Source: Streptomyces sp. Y2F8-2 | GTDB lineage: Bacteria > Actinomycetota > Actinomycetes > Streptomycetales > Streptomycetaceae | DNA length: 64,000 nucleotides | NCBI RefSeq assembly: GCF_014905555.1 | Contig: NZ_BNGS01000001.1 | Span: 1,054,001 to 1,118,000 of the forward strand | Direction: 5' to 3' | Part shown: one piece after another, positions 16,915 to 24,684 of the stretch | Numbering within the stretch: position 1 is the first letter of the stretch | Layout: each line of letters starts with the position of its first letter | Position numbers and translations under genes: made by a program | Notes under the pieces: generated by a model | Database searches by the model: none | What the model saw: only the letters and a program-made list of their open reading frames with translations | What the model was told of the DNA's origin: nothing

Positions 16915-19350
16915 ATGAGCGACGAGCCACAGCCGCAGAAGAGCAGCCAGGTCGTGGCGACCGGAGAACCGCGGACGGCACCTGTCGCCGCGCTCCCCGG
17001 CGGCGGCCCCAAGCGGCCGAAGCGCACGGGATGGCGCCGGCTGGTCCCCACCTGGAAGACGGTGCTCGGCACCCTCGTGGTGGGCCTGCTGCTCCTGGTG
17101 GGACTGTTCGCCCTCGGCTACTACACGGTCAAGATCCCGGCGGCGAACGCGGCGGCCACCAAGCAGAGCAACGTCTACCTGTACGCGGACGGCAGCGAGC
17201 TGGCCCGCGACGGCACCGTCAACCGTGAGAACGTCAAGCTCGCGCAGATCTCCAAGGCCGCCCAGCACGCCGCGCTCGCCGCCGAGGACCGCGACTTCTA
17301 CACCGAGTCCGCCGTCGATCCCAAGGCGATGGTCCGCGCGGCCTGGAACACCGCCACCGGCAAGGGCAAGCAGTCCGGCTCGACGATCACCCAGCAGTAC
17401 GTGAAGAACTACTACCTGGAGCAGCAGCAGACCGTCACCCGCAAGGTGAAGGAGTTCTTCATCGCGATCAAGCTGGACCGCGAGAAGAGCAAGGACAGCA
17501 TCCTCGAGGGCTACCTCAACACGAGCTACTTCGGCCGCAACGCCTACGGCATCCAGGCCGCCGCCCAGGCCTACTACGGCGTGGACGCCAAGGACCTCGA
17601 CGCCGGCCAGGCCGCCTACCTCGCCGCCCTGCTCAACGCACCCAGCGAGTACGACGTGATCGCGCACCCCGAGAACAAGGGCGCGGCGCTGGCCCGCTGG
17701 AACTACGTCCTCGACGGCATGGTCAAGAAGAACTGGCTGAGCGCCGCGGAACGCGGAAAGGTCACCTTCCCCACGCCCCGCCAGCAGGTCCACGCCTCCG
17801 GCATGTCCGGGCAGCGCGGCTACCTGGTCGAGGCGATCAAGGACTACCTCACCGGCAACAAGATCATCGACGAGGACACCCTGGGCCGCGGCGGCTACCG
17901 CATCACCACCACGCTGGAGAAGTCCAAGCAGGACGCGTTCGTCAAGGCCGTCAACGACCAGGTGATGAGCAAGCTCGACAAGAAGAACAACAAGGTCGAC
18001 CGGTACGTCCGCGCAGGCGGCGCCGCCATCGACCCGGCCACCGGCAAGGTCCTCGCGATGTACGGCGGCATCGACTACACCAAGCAGTACGTCAACAACG
18101 CGACCCGCCGCGACTACCAGGTCGGCTCCACGTTCAAGCCGTTCGTGTTCACCTCGGCGGTGCAGAACGGCTCCCGCACCCAGGACGGCGTCACCATCAC
18201 CCCGAACACGGTGTACGACGGCACCGACAAGCGGCCCGTGCAGGGCTGGTCCGGCGGGGCGTACGCGCCGGAGAACGAGGACAACGTCTCCTACGGCCCG
18301 ATCACCGTCCGCAAGGCCACGGACAAGTCCGTGAACGCCGTGTACGCGCAGATGGCGGTGGACGTCGGCCCGTCCAGGGTCAAGCAGACCGCGATCGACC
18401 TGGGCGTGCCCGCGAAGACGCCCGACCTGCAGCCGTACCCGTCGATCGCGCTCGGCACGGCCACCGCGAGCGTCCTGGACATGACGCAGGCGTACGCGAC
18501 GCTCGCCAACCACGGCAAGCACGGCTCGTACACGCTGGTCGAGAAGGTCACCAACGGCACGCAGAACATCGCGCTGCCGCAGCAGTCCACGAAGCAGGCG
18601 GTCAGCCGGGAGGCGGCGGACACCACCACGTCGGTCCTGCAGAGCGTGGTCGACAACGGCACCGCGACCGCCGCACAGGGCGCCGGCCGACCCGCCGCCG
18701 GCAAGACCGGCACCGCGGAGGAGGACCAGGCGGCCTGGTTCGCGGGCTACACCCCGCAGCTGGCCACCGTGGTCGCGGTGATGGGCCAGGACCCGGACAC
18801 CGGCAAGCACAAGTCGCTCTACGGCGCGATGGGCCTGCCCCGTATCAACGGCGGCGGCGCGCCCGCGCAGATCTGGGCGCAGTTCACCAAGGACGCGCTG
18901 CAAGGGCAGCCGGTGAAGGACTTCGACCTGCAACTCCAGGCGGGCGCGGACCAGACGCTGGAGCCCCCGAGCACCGGGCCGACGGACCAGCAGCCCGGCA
19001 CCACGGGCGACCAGTCGAACGGCGGCACGACGGGCGACCAGTCCACCACCCCGGGCCAGGACCAGGGCCAGACCCAGGGCCAGACGACGGGCGGGACCCC
19101 GGGCACGGGCGGTACGACGACGGGCGGCACACCCGGCACCGGAGGCACGACGACCGGCGGCGGCGCGACGGGGACGGGCGGCACCACGGGCGACGGCGGC
19201 ACGACCGGCACCGGAGGCACCACCGGCGACGGCGGCACGACCGGCACCGGAGGCACGACGGGCTCGGGCGGCGCAACCGGCACCGGCGGGACCACCGGGG
19301 ACGGCGGCACGACGGGGAGCGGCGGGACGACGACCGGGGCGGGGCGCTGA
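16915..19350 (+). CDS. Class A penicillin-binding protein with Gly/Thr-rich tail
   Basis: An 811-residue bifunctional peptidoglycan synthase. A cytoplasmic basic region is followed by one membrane helix (about 49-72). The GT51 domain shows EDRDF (124-128) and GSTITQQ (155-161). The transpeptidase domain shows STFK (405-408), SVN (472-474) and KTGT (597-600). From about residue 685 the protein is a run of TTGDQ, GTGGTTG and GDGGTTG repeats to the end, presumably threading the wall. ATG 16915 has GGGAG upstream; the frame is open 48 codons further. It polymerises and cross-links glycan on the outer face of the membrane. Confidence 0.93.
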   Translation: MSDEPQPQKSSQVVATGEPRTAPVAALPGGGPKRPKRTGWRRLVPTWKTVLGTLVVGLLLLVGLFALGYYTVKIPAANAAATKQSNVYLYADGSELARDGTVNRENVKLAQISKAAQHAALAAEDRDFYTESAVDPKAMVRAAWNTATGKGKQSGSTITQQYVKNYYLEQQQTVTRKVKEFFIAIKLDREKSKDSILEGYLNTSYFGRNAYGIQAAAQAYYGVDAKDLDAGQAAYLAALLNAPSEYDVIAHPENKGAALARWNYVLDGMVKKNWLSAAERGKVTFPTPRQQVHASGMSGQRGYLVEAIKDYLTGNKIIDEDTLGRGGYRITTTLEKSKQDAFVKAVNDQVMSKLDKKNNKVDRYVRAGGAAIDPATGKVLAMYGGIDYTKQYVNNATRRDYQVGSTFKPFVFTSAVQNGSRTQDGVTITPNTVYDGTDKRPVQGWSGGAYAPENEDNVSYGPITVRKATDKSVNAVYAQMAVDVGPSRVKQTAIDLGVPAKTPDLQPYPSIALGTATASVLDMTQAYATLANHGKHGSYTLVEKVTNGTQNIALPQQSTKQAVSREAADTTTSVLQSVVDNGTATAAQGAGRPAAGKTGTAEEDQAAWFAGYTPQLATVVAVMGQDPDTGKHKSLYGAMGLPRINGGGAPAQIWAQFTKDALQGQPVKDFDLQLQAGADQTLEPPSTGPTDQQPGTTGDQSNGGTTGDQSTTPGQDQGQTQGQTTGGTPGTGGTTTGGTPGTGGTTTGGGATGTGGTTGDGGTTGTGGTTGDGGTTGTGGTTGSGGATGTGGTTGDGGTTGSGGTTTGAGR

Positions 19351-19397
19351 GCACACAGGGCTGGAGGCCGTAGCGGCAGGGTCCTCGCCGTACGAGA

Positions 19398-19436
19398 CGG
19401 CCCGCACCGGATCAGAAGTCAGACCGGTGCGGGCCG
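19398..19436. terminator. Bidirectional hairpin between PBP and bcp
   Basis: Perfect 13-bp GC-rich arms at 19398-19410 and 19424-19436 with a 13-nt loop, between the convergent PBP and bcp genes. It can serve both transcripts. Confidence 0.75.
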
Positions 19437-19461
19437 TTCGCATGCGTGGGAGGCGGGACGG

Positions 19462-19929
19462 TCAGAGGCCCAGATCCTTGATGATCTTCGCCACGTGGCC
19501 CGTCGCCTTCACGTTGTACAGGGCGCGCTCGACCTTGCCGTCCTCGTCCACGATCACCGTGGAGCGGATGACGCCGACGACCGTCTTGCCGTACAGCTTC
19601 TTCTCGCCGAAGGCGCCGTACGCCTCCAGTACCTTCTTGTCGGGGTCGGCGAGGAGGGTGACCTTCAGGGACTCCTTCTCGCGGAACTTCGCGAGCTTCT
19701 CCGGCTTGTCCGGGGAGATGCCGATGACCTCGTAGCCGGCGCCCGCCAGCAGCTGGAGGTTGTCCGTGAAGTCGCACGCCTGCTTGGTGCAGCCGGGGGT
19801 GAGCGCCGCCGGGTAGAAGTACACGATGACCTTGCGGCCCTTGTGGTCGGCCAGGGAGACCTCGTTGCCGTCGGCGTCCGGCAGGGTGAAGGCGGGGGCG
19901 GTGTCGCCGGGCTGGAGTCGCTCGCTCAT
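19462..19929 (-). CDS. bcp: Thioredoxin-dependent peroxiredoxin, Bcp type
   Basis: A 155-residue peroxiredoxin. The peroxidatic site is in YFYPAALTPGCTKQACDFTD, where the Cys after PG and the CxxxxC spacing are typical of atypical two-Cys PrxQ/Bcp proteins. The domain begins with LQPGDTAPAFTLPD. It reduces hydroperoxides with thioredoxin electrons in the cytoplasm. The start MSERLQPGD is chosen because GTGAGGT lies just upstream; 13 more codons are open. Confidence 0.93.
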   Translation of the reverse strand: MSERLQPGDTAPAFTLPDADGNEVSLADHKGRKVIVYFYPAALTPGCTKQACDFTDNLQLLAGAGYEVIGISPDKPEKLAKFREKESLKVTLLADPDKKVLEAYGAFGEKKLYGKTVVGVIRSTVIVDEDGKVERALYNVKATGHVAKIIKDLGL

Positions 19930-20118
19930 CGGTACCTCACGGGGCAAGGGGCGGATCACGCCGATCACGCGGTCAGCGGTTTACCCGACGAGCCTAATCT
20001 CCTTCGGGCCCTCCACGGGGGTGCCGATGGGTGCCTTCGGCATGAAGCTGACAGACTGTCCAGCACAGAATCAGGAAATTGCGCGGAACACGTCGCACAC
20101 GACCACGGAGGAAGCGCG

Positions 20119-20457
20119 GTGACGGACACGTCGAGCACACCGGACACCAGGACTCCGGCCGAGATCGAGGCGGACATCAAGCGCCGCCGCGAAACGCTGG
20201 CCGAGACGCTCGACGAGATCGGCGTCCGGGTGCACCCGAAGACGATCGTCGGGGACGCCAAGGCCAAGGTCATCTCCAACATCGACCACACGTTCGGGCG
20301 GGCCTATGTGGGCGTCAACCGGGTCGTCAGCGACGTCAAGGGCCAGTTGGTCACCGAGGAGGGCGCGCCGCGGCTGGAGCGCATCGTGCCCGTGGCGCTG
20401 GTCGTGGTCGGCGTCGTGGGACTGTTCGCGCTGGGCTCCCGGCGGCGCAGGGCCTGA
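20119..20457 (+). CDS. DUF3618 domain protein
   Basis: A 112-residue protein starting at GTG with GGAGGAAG upstream. It has the DUF3618 pattern RTPAEIEADIKRRRETLAETLDEI, a positively charged middle, and a single C-terminal membrane helix (IVPVALVVVGVVGLFALG) followed by RRRR. It is therefore a tail-anchored membrane protein of unknown role. It lies 43 bp before the GroES-like gene on the same strand. Confidence 0.85.
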   Translation: MTDTSSTPDTRTPAEIEADIKRRRETLAETLDEIGVRVHPKTIVGDAKAKVISNIDHTFGRAYVGVNRVVSDVKGQLVTEEGAPRLERIVPVALVVVGVVGLFALGSRRRRA

Positions 20458-20500
20458 CCCGGCCGCGCGCGAAGCCGACGAAGGCAGGTAGGTTCAGGGC

Positions 20501-20842
20501 GTGAGCGAGAAGACCCACCACGACAAGTTGCCCATCCGGATGCTGCACGACCGTGTGCTGGTGCGGCAGGAGACCGGCGAGGGCGAGCGCCGCTCCGGCG
20601 GCGGCATCCTCATCCCCGCGACCGCGGCCGTGGGCCGGCGCCTCGCCTGGGCCGAGGTGGTCGCGGTCGGGCAGAACGTACGGACCGTGGAGCCGGGCGA
20701 CCGGGTCCTGTTCGACCCGGAGGACCGGGCCGAGGTGGAGGTGCGCGGCATCGCGTACGTCCTGATGCGCGAACGCGACCTGCACGCCGTGGCGGCGGAC
20801 CGCTTCGAGGGGGCGGAGGACTCCACGGGGCTGTACCTGTAG
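20501..20842 (+). CDS. GroES-like co-chaperonin (Cpn10 fold)
   Basis: A 113-residue protein. The Cpn10 fold is visible in IRMLHDRVLVRQE, GGGILIP (mobile-loop region), EVVAVGQNVRTVEPGDRVLF and a closing MRERDLHAV strand. It is longer and more divergent than the housekeeping GroES, has no groEL neighbour, and the mobile loop differs, so it may be an orphan paralogue. TAGGTT (20489-20494) lies 6 nt before the GTG start, suggesting a leaderless mRNA. Confidence 0.85.
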   Translation: MSEKTHHDKLPIRMLHDRVLVRQETGEGERRSGGGILIPATAAVGRRLAWAEVVAVGQNVRTVEPGDRVLFDPEDRAEVEVRGIAYVLMRERDLHAVAADRFEGAEDSTGLYL

Positions 20843-20860
20843 ATCAACGGCGTTCACCCG

Positions 20861-20895
20861 AAAGGGGCTGGTGACCATCGTCACCAGCCCCTTTT
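20861..20895 (+). terminator. Intrinsic terminator after the GroES-like gene
   Basis: AAAGGGGCTGGTGA (20861-20874) pairs perfectly with 20881-20894, loop CCATCG, followed by TTTT. It is a classical rho-independent terminator. Confidence 0.9.
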
Positions 20896-20977
20896 GCCGT
20901 GGCTTTCCGTGACTGTCCGATGAGCGGTTCGTTACTCCGTACGAGATCACGAACGCGTGGTCGAGAACGGAGGGGGC

Positions 20978-22000
20978 ATGGCCACGACGGACAAGTACCA
21001 ACGGAACACGCTCGCGGAGGCAGTCGCCGAGTCCCATACCTGGAATGACCTCATGCGCCGTCTGGGGCTCAAGCCGAGCGGCGGACAGCGGCGCGTGCTG
21101 CAGCGGCAAGTCGCCGCCCATGGGATTGACACCGCCCACTTCAAGCAGCGGAGCCCCTGGCGCAGATATCCGGACGCCGCGATCGCCGCAGCGGCGGCAT
21201 CGTCCACAACGTTGCGTGAGGTCGCATTGAAACTCGGGGCCACACCGGCAACCGGAACCCTCGCGCACATCCGACGCCGTATCGCCGCTGCGGGGATCGA
21301 CATCAGCCACTTCCCAGGCATCGACCGCGCGCATCCGGACCTGCCGTTCACCGACGAGGAACTGCGGGCAGCGGCCGCATCCGTCCACAGCCTGCGGGGA
21401 GCGGCCGCGGTTCTGGGAGTCCCCGACGACAGCCGGTCACGCAGCGTACTAGGGCGCATGTTCCGAGAGCGGGGCATTGACACGTCCCACTTCAGGAACG
21501 CCCGCTTGGCGATCCCTGAGCAGGAGCTGCGCTTGGCGGTACCCGCAGCCACGAGCTACGCCGATCTCATGCGCGCCCTGAAACTCGACGTGAACGACAC
21601 GAATCACAGACGCATCCGCCGTAAGGTCGCCGAGCTCGGCCTGGACACAAGCCACTTCACTCGACGCCCCTGGGGCTCAGTGCAGACAAGCCCGCGCACG
21701 GCCATGAGGGAGAAGGTACTTGTGGTCCTTCCGCCCGGATCCGCGCGTCCGAACCGGGCACGGCTGCATGCGGCCTTGCAAGATTCAGGGATTCCCTGTC
21801 AGTGCGCCACCTGCGGAAACCCGGGCCAGTGGCTGGGGCAACCGATCACACTCCAGATCGACCATATCAACGGTGACTGGCTGGACAATCGCGTCGAGAA
21901 CCTGAGGTATCTGTGCCCGAACTGCCATGCTCTGACAGCCACATGGTGTCGCCGGAAAGTCGGGCGCCGTACAAAGCATCCGGACCCACCCGTACACTGA
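20978..22000 (+). CDS. HNH endonuclease with four tandem DNA-binding-like modules
   Basis: A 340-residue protein starting at ATG 20978, with GGAGGGGG upstream. Residues 13-227 contain four modules of 55-60 residues, each a predicted helical unit (LMRRLG, VALKLG, AAAVLG and LMRALK motifs) ending in G(I/L)D(T/I)(S/A)HF at 49-55, 106-112, 166-172 and 221-227. The C-terminus is a zinc-binding HNH nuclease: CATC (276-279), IDHINGDWLDN (294-304), ENLRYLCPNCH (308-317). Family knowledge: such HNH proteins nick or cut DNA; repeated helical modules usually give site specificity. Base composition is less extreme than that of its neighbours. It lies 42 bp before tRNA-Leu, suggesting acquired DNA or a homing-type element. 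Confidence 0.85.
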   Translation: MATTDKYQRNTLAEAVAESHTWNDLMRRLGLKPSGGQRRVLQRQVAAHGIDTAHFKQRSPWRRYPDAAIAAAAASSTTLREVALKLGATPATGTLAHIRRRIAAAGIDISHFPGIDRAHPDLPFTDEELRAAAASVHSLRGAAAVLGVPDDSRSRSVLGRMFRERGIDTSHFRNARLAIPEQELRLAVPAATSYADLMRALKLDVNDTNHRRIRRKVAELGLDTSHFTRRPWGSVQTSPRTAMREKVLVVLPPGSARPNRARLHAALQDSGIPCQCATCGNPGQWLGQPITLQIDHINGDWLDNRVENLRYLCPNCHALTATWCRRKVGRRTKHPDPPVH

Positions 22001-22042
22001 GCAACGCGAAACGACACAGGAAGATAAAGTGTCCGTTTTATC

Positions 22043-22125
22043 GCGGTCGTGGCGAAATGGCAGACGCGCGGGCCTTAGGAGCCCGTGGGAGAAATCCCGT
22101 GTGGGTTCGAGTCCCACCGACCGCA
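22043..22125 (+). tRNA. tRNA-Leu (anticodon UAG)
   Basis: An 83-nt class II tRNA. Acceptor arms GCGGTCG (22043-22049) and CGACCGC (22118-22124) pair fully, discriminator A. The anticodon arm CGGGC-CTTAGGA-GCCCG gives anticodon TAG. The long variable arm GGGAGAAATCCC and the T arm GTGGG-TTCGAGT-CCCAC fit leucine. CCA is not encoded. Confidence 0.95.
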
Positions 22126-22141
22126 CACAGACGTGGCATGA

Positions 22142-22178
22142 CGAAAGGCCCGGTCCGGGCAAGGGACCGGGCCTTTCG
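22142..22178. terminator. Terminator between tRNA-Leu and rdgB
   Basis: Perfect 15-bp arms at 22142-22156 and 22164-22178, loop GGGCAAG. The gene order is convergent, so it can end both the tRNA and rdgB transcripts. Confidence 0.85.
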
Positions 22179-22189
22179 CGCAGCCTGTG

Positions 22190-22792
22190 TCAGCCCAGCA
22201 GTTCCCGCACCACCGGTACCAGCGCGCGGAACGCCTTGCCGCGGTGGCTGATCGCGTTCTTCTCCTCGGGGGTCAGTTCGGCGCAGGTGCGGCTCTCGCC
22301 CTCCGGCTGGAGGATCGGGTCGTAGCCGAAGCCGTTCGTGCCGGTGGGCTCGTGGCGGAGGGTGCCGCGGAGTTGGCCCTCGACCACCCGTTCCGTGCCG
22401 TCGGGGAGGGCCAGGGCGGCCGCGCAGGCGAAGTGGGCGCCGCGGTGGATGTCGTCGATGTCCGCGAGCTGGGCCAGCAGCAGGTCCAGGTTCGCCTTGT
22501 CGTCGCCGTGCCGGCCCGCCCAGCGCGCGGAGAAGATGCCGGGCGCGCCGCCCAGGACGTCGACACACAGGCCGGAGTCGTCCGCGACCGCGGGCAGTCC
22601 CGTGGCCTCGGCCAGGGCGTGGGCCTTGAGGAGGGCGTTCTCGGCGAAGGTGACGCCGGTCTCCCTGACGTCGGGGATGTCGGGGTAGGCGTCGGCTCCG
22701 ACCAGGTCGTGCGGGAGGCCCGCTTCGGCGAGGATCGCCCGGAGTTCGGTGATCTTTCCGGCGTTGCGTGTGGCGAGGATCAGGCGGGTCAT
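22190..22792 (-). CDS. rdgB: RdgB/HAM1 non-canonical purine NTP pyrophosphatase
   Basis: A 200-residue enzyme of full family length. Signatures: LILATRNAGKITEL at the N-terminus, TFAENALLKAHALAEAT, VADDSGLCVDVLGGAPGIFSAR, GTNGFGYDPI and EKNAISHRGKAFRAL. It hydrolyses dITP, ITP and XTP to the monophosphates, keeping damaged purines out of DNA. GATACT lies 6 nt before the ATG, suggesting a leaderless transcript. It is on the same strand as rph, a common pairing in Actinobacteria. Confidence 0.95.
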   Translation of the reverse strand: MTRLILATRNAGKITELRAILAEAGLPHDLVGADAYPDIPDVRETGVTFAENALLKAHALAEATGLPAVADDSGLCVDVLGGAPGIFSARWAGRHGDDKANLDLLLAQLADIDDIHRGAHFACAAALALPDGTERVVEGQLRGTLRHEPTGTNGFGYDPILQPEGESRTCAELTPEEKNAISHRGKAFRALVPVVRELLG

Positions 22793-22840
22793 GGGACCAG
22801 TATCCGTGGGCGGTCCGTGGCCGCGGCGCCCGCCTGCGGG

Positions 22841-23242
22841 CTAGGACGAGGTGCAGACCTTCGTCAGTTCGCCCGCCGCGTTCGTCACCGGCGCCACGTC
22901 GGGGGTCTTGTCGCCGTTCTTCATCGCGTCCCGGACGCCCGTGACCGCCTTGCGCAGGTCATCGACCGCCTTGTTGACGTCGACGTCGTCCGTCCTGTCG
23001 CCGATCTTGTCGAGGTTCTTCTCGATGGAGTCGAGGGCCTCGTCCGTCTGCGTCGGGTCGTTCGCCGCGTTCTCGACGGCCTGCTGGAGGCCGGTGACGC
23101 TGTCGGCTATGGCGTCGGCTGTCTGGACGCAGTCGATGGCCTTGTTCACGGCGTCGCAGCCCGCGCTCGCGCCGACGGCGGCGAGGACGGCGACGGCCGC
23201 GAGGGCGGCGGTGGCGATGCGTCGGCGGTGGCGCGCGGCCAT
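22841..23242 (-). CDS. Secreted or lipid-anchored helical protein
   Basis: A 133-residue protein with an Ala-rich signal sequence ending GASAGC, so Cys29 may be a lipidated residue, although the -3 position is Ser rather than Leu. The mature part is a predicted helical bundle rich in Asp and Ala with two cysteines besides (IDCVQT and KVCTSS). No family is recognised. It sits between rph and rdgB. Confidence 0.7.
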   Translation of the reverse strand: MAARHRRRIATAALAAVAVLAAVGASAGCDAVNKAIDCVQTADAIADSVTGLQQAVENAANDPTQTDEALDSIEKNLDKIGDRTDDVDVNKAVDDLRKAVTGVRDAMKNGDKTPDVAPVTNAAGELTKVCTSS

Positions 23243-23271
23243 GGAGCGGTTCCCTCTCCGTGGGTGGTGAC

Positions 23272-23305
23272 GGTGGGGCGCGCGGTGTCGTCCGTGCGCC
23301 CCACC
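23272..23305 (-). terminator. Hairpin downstream of rph
   Basis: GGTGGGGCGCGCGG (23272-23285) pairs with 23292-23305 over 14 bp with one wobble. It lies 30 bp after the rph stop codon, before the signal-peptide protein on the same strand. Confidence 0.6.
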
Positions 23306-23334
23306 GGGGTCACTCCTGAAAACGCCGGATCGCG

Positions 23335-24066
23335 CTACGCGGTTGCCTCCAACGCCGCCCGCTGGATCGCCGTGAGCTGTTCGCAGCCCGCCATCGCGAG
23401 GTCGAGGAGGGCGTTCAGTTCTCCGCGGTCGAAGGGTGTCGCCTCCGCCGTGCCCTGGACCTCGACGAAGCGGCCGTCGCCGGTGCAGACGACGTTCATG
23501 TCTGTCTCCGCGCGGACGTCCTCCTCGTAGCAGAGGTCGAGGAGCGGCACGCCGGCCACGATGCCCACGGAGACGGCCGAGACGGTGCCGGTCAGCGGCT
23601 GCCGGGTGGCCTTGATGAGCTTCCTGCGCTGCGCCCAGGCGACGGCGTCGGCGAGTGCCACGTATGCGCCGGTGATCGCGGCGGTGCGGGTGCCGCCGTC
23701 GGCCTGGAGGACGTCGCAGTCGAGGACGACGGTGTTCTCGCCGAGTGACTTGGTGTCGACGACGGCGCGCAGGGAGCGGCCGATGAGGCGGCTGATCTCG
23801 TGCGTACGGCCGCCGATCCTGCCCTTGACCGACTCGCGGTCGCCGCGGGTGTTGGTGGAGCGGGGCAGCATGGCGTACTCCGCGGTGACCCAGCCCTCTC
23901 CGCTGCCCTTGCGCCAGCGCGGCACGCCTTCGGTGAGGGAGGCGGTGCAGAGGACCTTCGTGTCGCCGAAGGAGACGAGGACGGAGCCCTCGGCGTGCTT
24001 GCTCCAGCCGCGCTCGATGGTGACCGGGCGGAGCTGTTCGGGGGTGCGGCCGTCGATTCGAGACAT
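23335..24066 (-). CDS. rph: Ribonuclease PH
   Basis: A 243-residue phosphorolytic 3'-exoribonuclease that matures tRNA 3' ends. Signatures: [51 protein letters not shown], the phosphate-binding [15 protein letters not shown] and the final [20 protein letters not shown] region. The start [13 protein letters not shown] is standard for the family; TAGGCT lies 7 nt upstream of it, so the mRNA is probably leaderless. The frame is open 34 codons further. Confidence 0.96.
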   Translation of the reverse strand: MSRIDGRTPEQLRPVTIERGWSKHAEGSVLVSFGDTKVLCTASLTEGVPRWRKGSGEGWVTAEYAMLPRSTNTRGDRESVKGRIGGRTHEISRLIGRSLRAVVDTKSLGENTVVLDCDVLQADGGTRTAAITGAYVALADAVAWAQRRKLIKATRQPLTGTVSAVSVGIVAGVPLLDLCYEEDVRAETDMNVVCTGDGRFVEVQGTAEATPFDRGELNALLDLAMAGCEQLTAIQRAALEATA

Positions 24067-24092
24067 GGCGCCGAGCCTATCCGCAACTGCGT

Positions 24093-24125
24093 CAGGGGCT
24101 TCTCCCACGGTGGGAGAAGCCCCTG
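24093..24125 (-). terminator. Terminator of the PTS IIB gene
   Basis: 15-bp perfect arms at 24093-24107 and 24111-24125 with a 3-nt loop, 40 bp past the IIB stop codon on the minus strand and upstream of rph. Confidence 0.8.
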
Positions 24126-24164
24126 GCCATCTGCGTCCGCGTACTGGTGTGTGAGCCGGCGGGC

Positions 24165-24398
24165 TCACATCATGTCTTCGATCTCCGCGGCGATCGGGTC
24201 GGCGTCGGTGCCGATGACGACCTGGATGGCGGTGCCCATCTTGACAACGCCGTGCGCGCCGGCGGCCTTCAGGGCGGCCTCGTCGACCAGCGAGGCGTCG
24301 TGGACCTCGGTGCGGAGCCGGGTGATGCAGCCCTCGATCTCGTCGATGTTGTCGATGCCGCCGAGCCCGGCAACGATCTTCTCAGCCTTGCTGGCCAT
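24165..24398 (-). CDS. nagF: PTS glucose-family EIIB protein, probably GlcNAc-specific
   Basis: A 77-residue free-standing EIIB domain. The phosphorylated Cys24 is in [13 protein letters not shown], the universal IIB site of this family, and the fold ends in [20 protein letters not shown]. It accepts phosphate from IIA and passes it to sugar on the IIC protein. It is divergent from the IIC gene at 24685, with dre sites between, the arrangement expected for the DasR-controlled GlcNAc system of S. coelicolor (NagF/NagE2). No IIA is in the window. Confidence 0.88.
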   Translation of the reverse strand: MASKAEKIVAGLGGIDNIDEIEGCITRLRTEVHDASLVDEAALKAAGAHGVVKMGTAIQVVIGTDADPIAAEIEDMM

Positions 24399-24433
24399 GT
24401 CCTTACTCCCTGAGCCGAACCGCTGTGTCGAAA

Positions 24434-24449
24434 GCTGGTCTACACCACC
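24434..24449. promoter_or_regulatory. DasR-type dre site upstream of nagF
   Basis: GCTGGTCTACACCACC fits the dre consensus ACTGGTCTAGACCACT at 12 of 16 positions. It lies 36 bp before the nagF start codon. Known family rule: DasR represses through dre and is released by glucosamine phosphates. Confidence 0.75.
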
Positions 24450-24589
24450 CCGGGAACGCCCGCAAAGCGCCGGGCCAGAAGACAGCGCCCGGCTACGTGG
24501 CCTTTATCACGAGTGCGGCATTTGCTCCCCGTCTGTCCGAGGCCACAGAATTCATGGGTTCCTTATCCCGCCTTCACCGTGCTACAACA

Positions 24590-24615
24590 GGTCTACACCA
24601 CAGGTGGTGTAGACC
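24590..24615. promoter_or_regulatory. Back-to-back dre sites upstream of nagE2
   Basis: GGTCTACACCAC (24590-24601) and GTGGTGTAGACC (24604-24615) are perfect reverse complements with AG between, so two dre elements meet head to head 70 bp before the IIC start. This would allow two DasR dimers side by side. Confidence 0.75.
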
Positions 24616-24684
24616 ACACGGGGCTGTTTCCCCCGTTCCACTCCCCCTTCCCGTCCCCCGGCAGCCCCGGCACATGGAGGAAGT

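Noticed and set aside
16846..19443. An 865-codon open frame on the minus strand
   Set aside because: It is the antisense of the class A PBP, with runs of Arg, Gly, Ala and Val and no domain; a high-GC shadow. The Pro-Val repeats at 18819-19310 are the antisense of the Gly/Thr tail.
20501..20842. The housekeeping groES
   Set aside because: No groEL neighbour, a divergent mobile loop and a longer protein; called GroES-like only.
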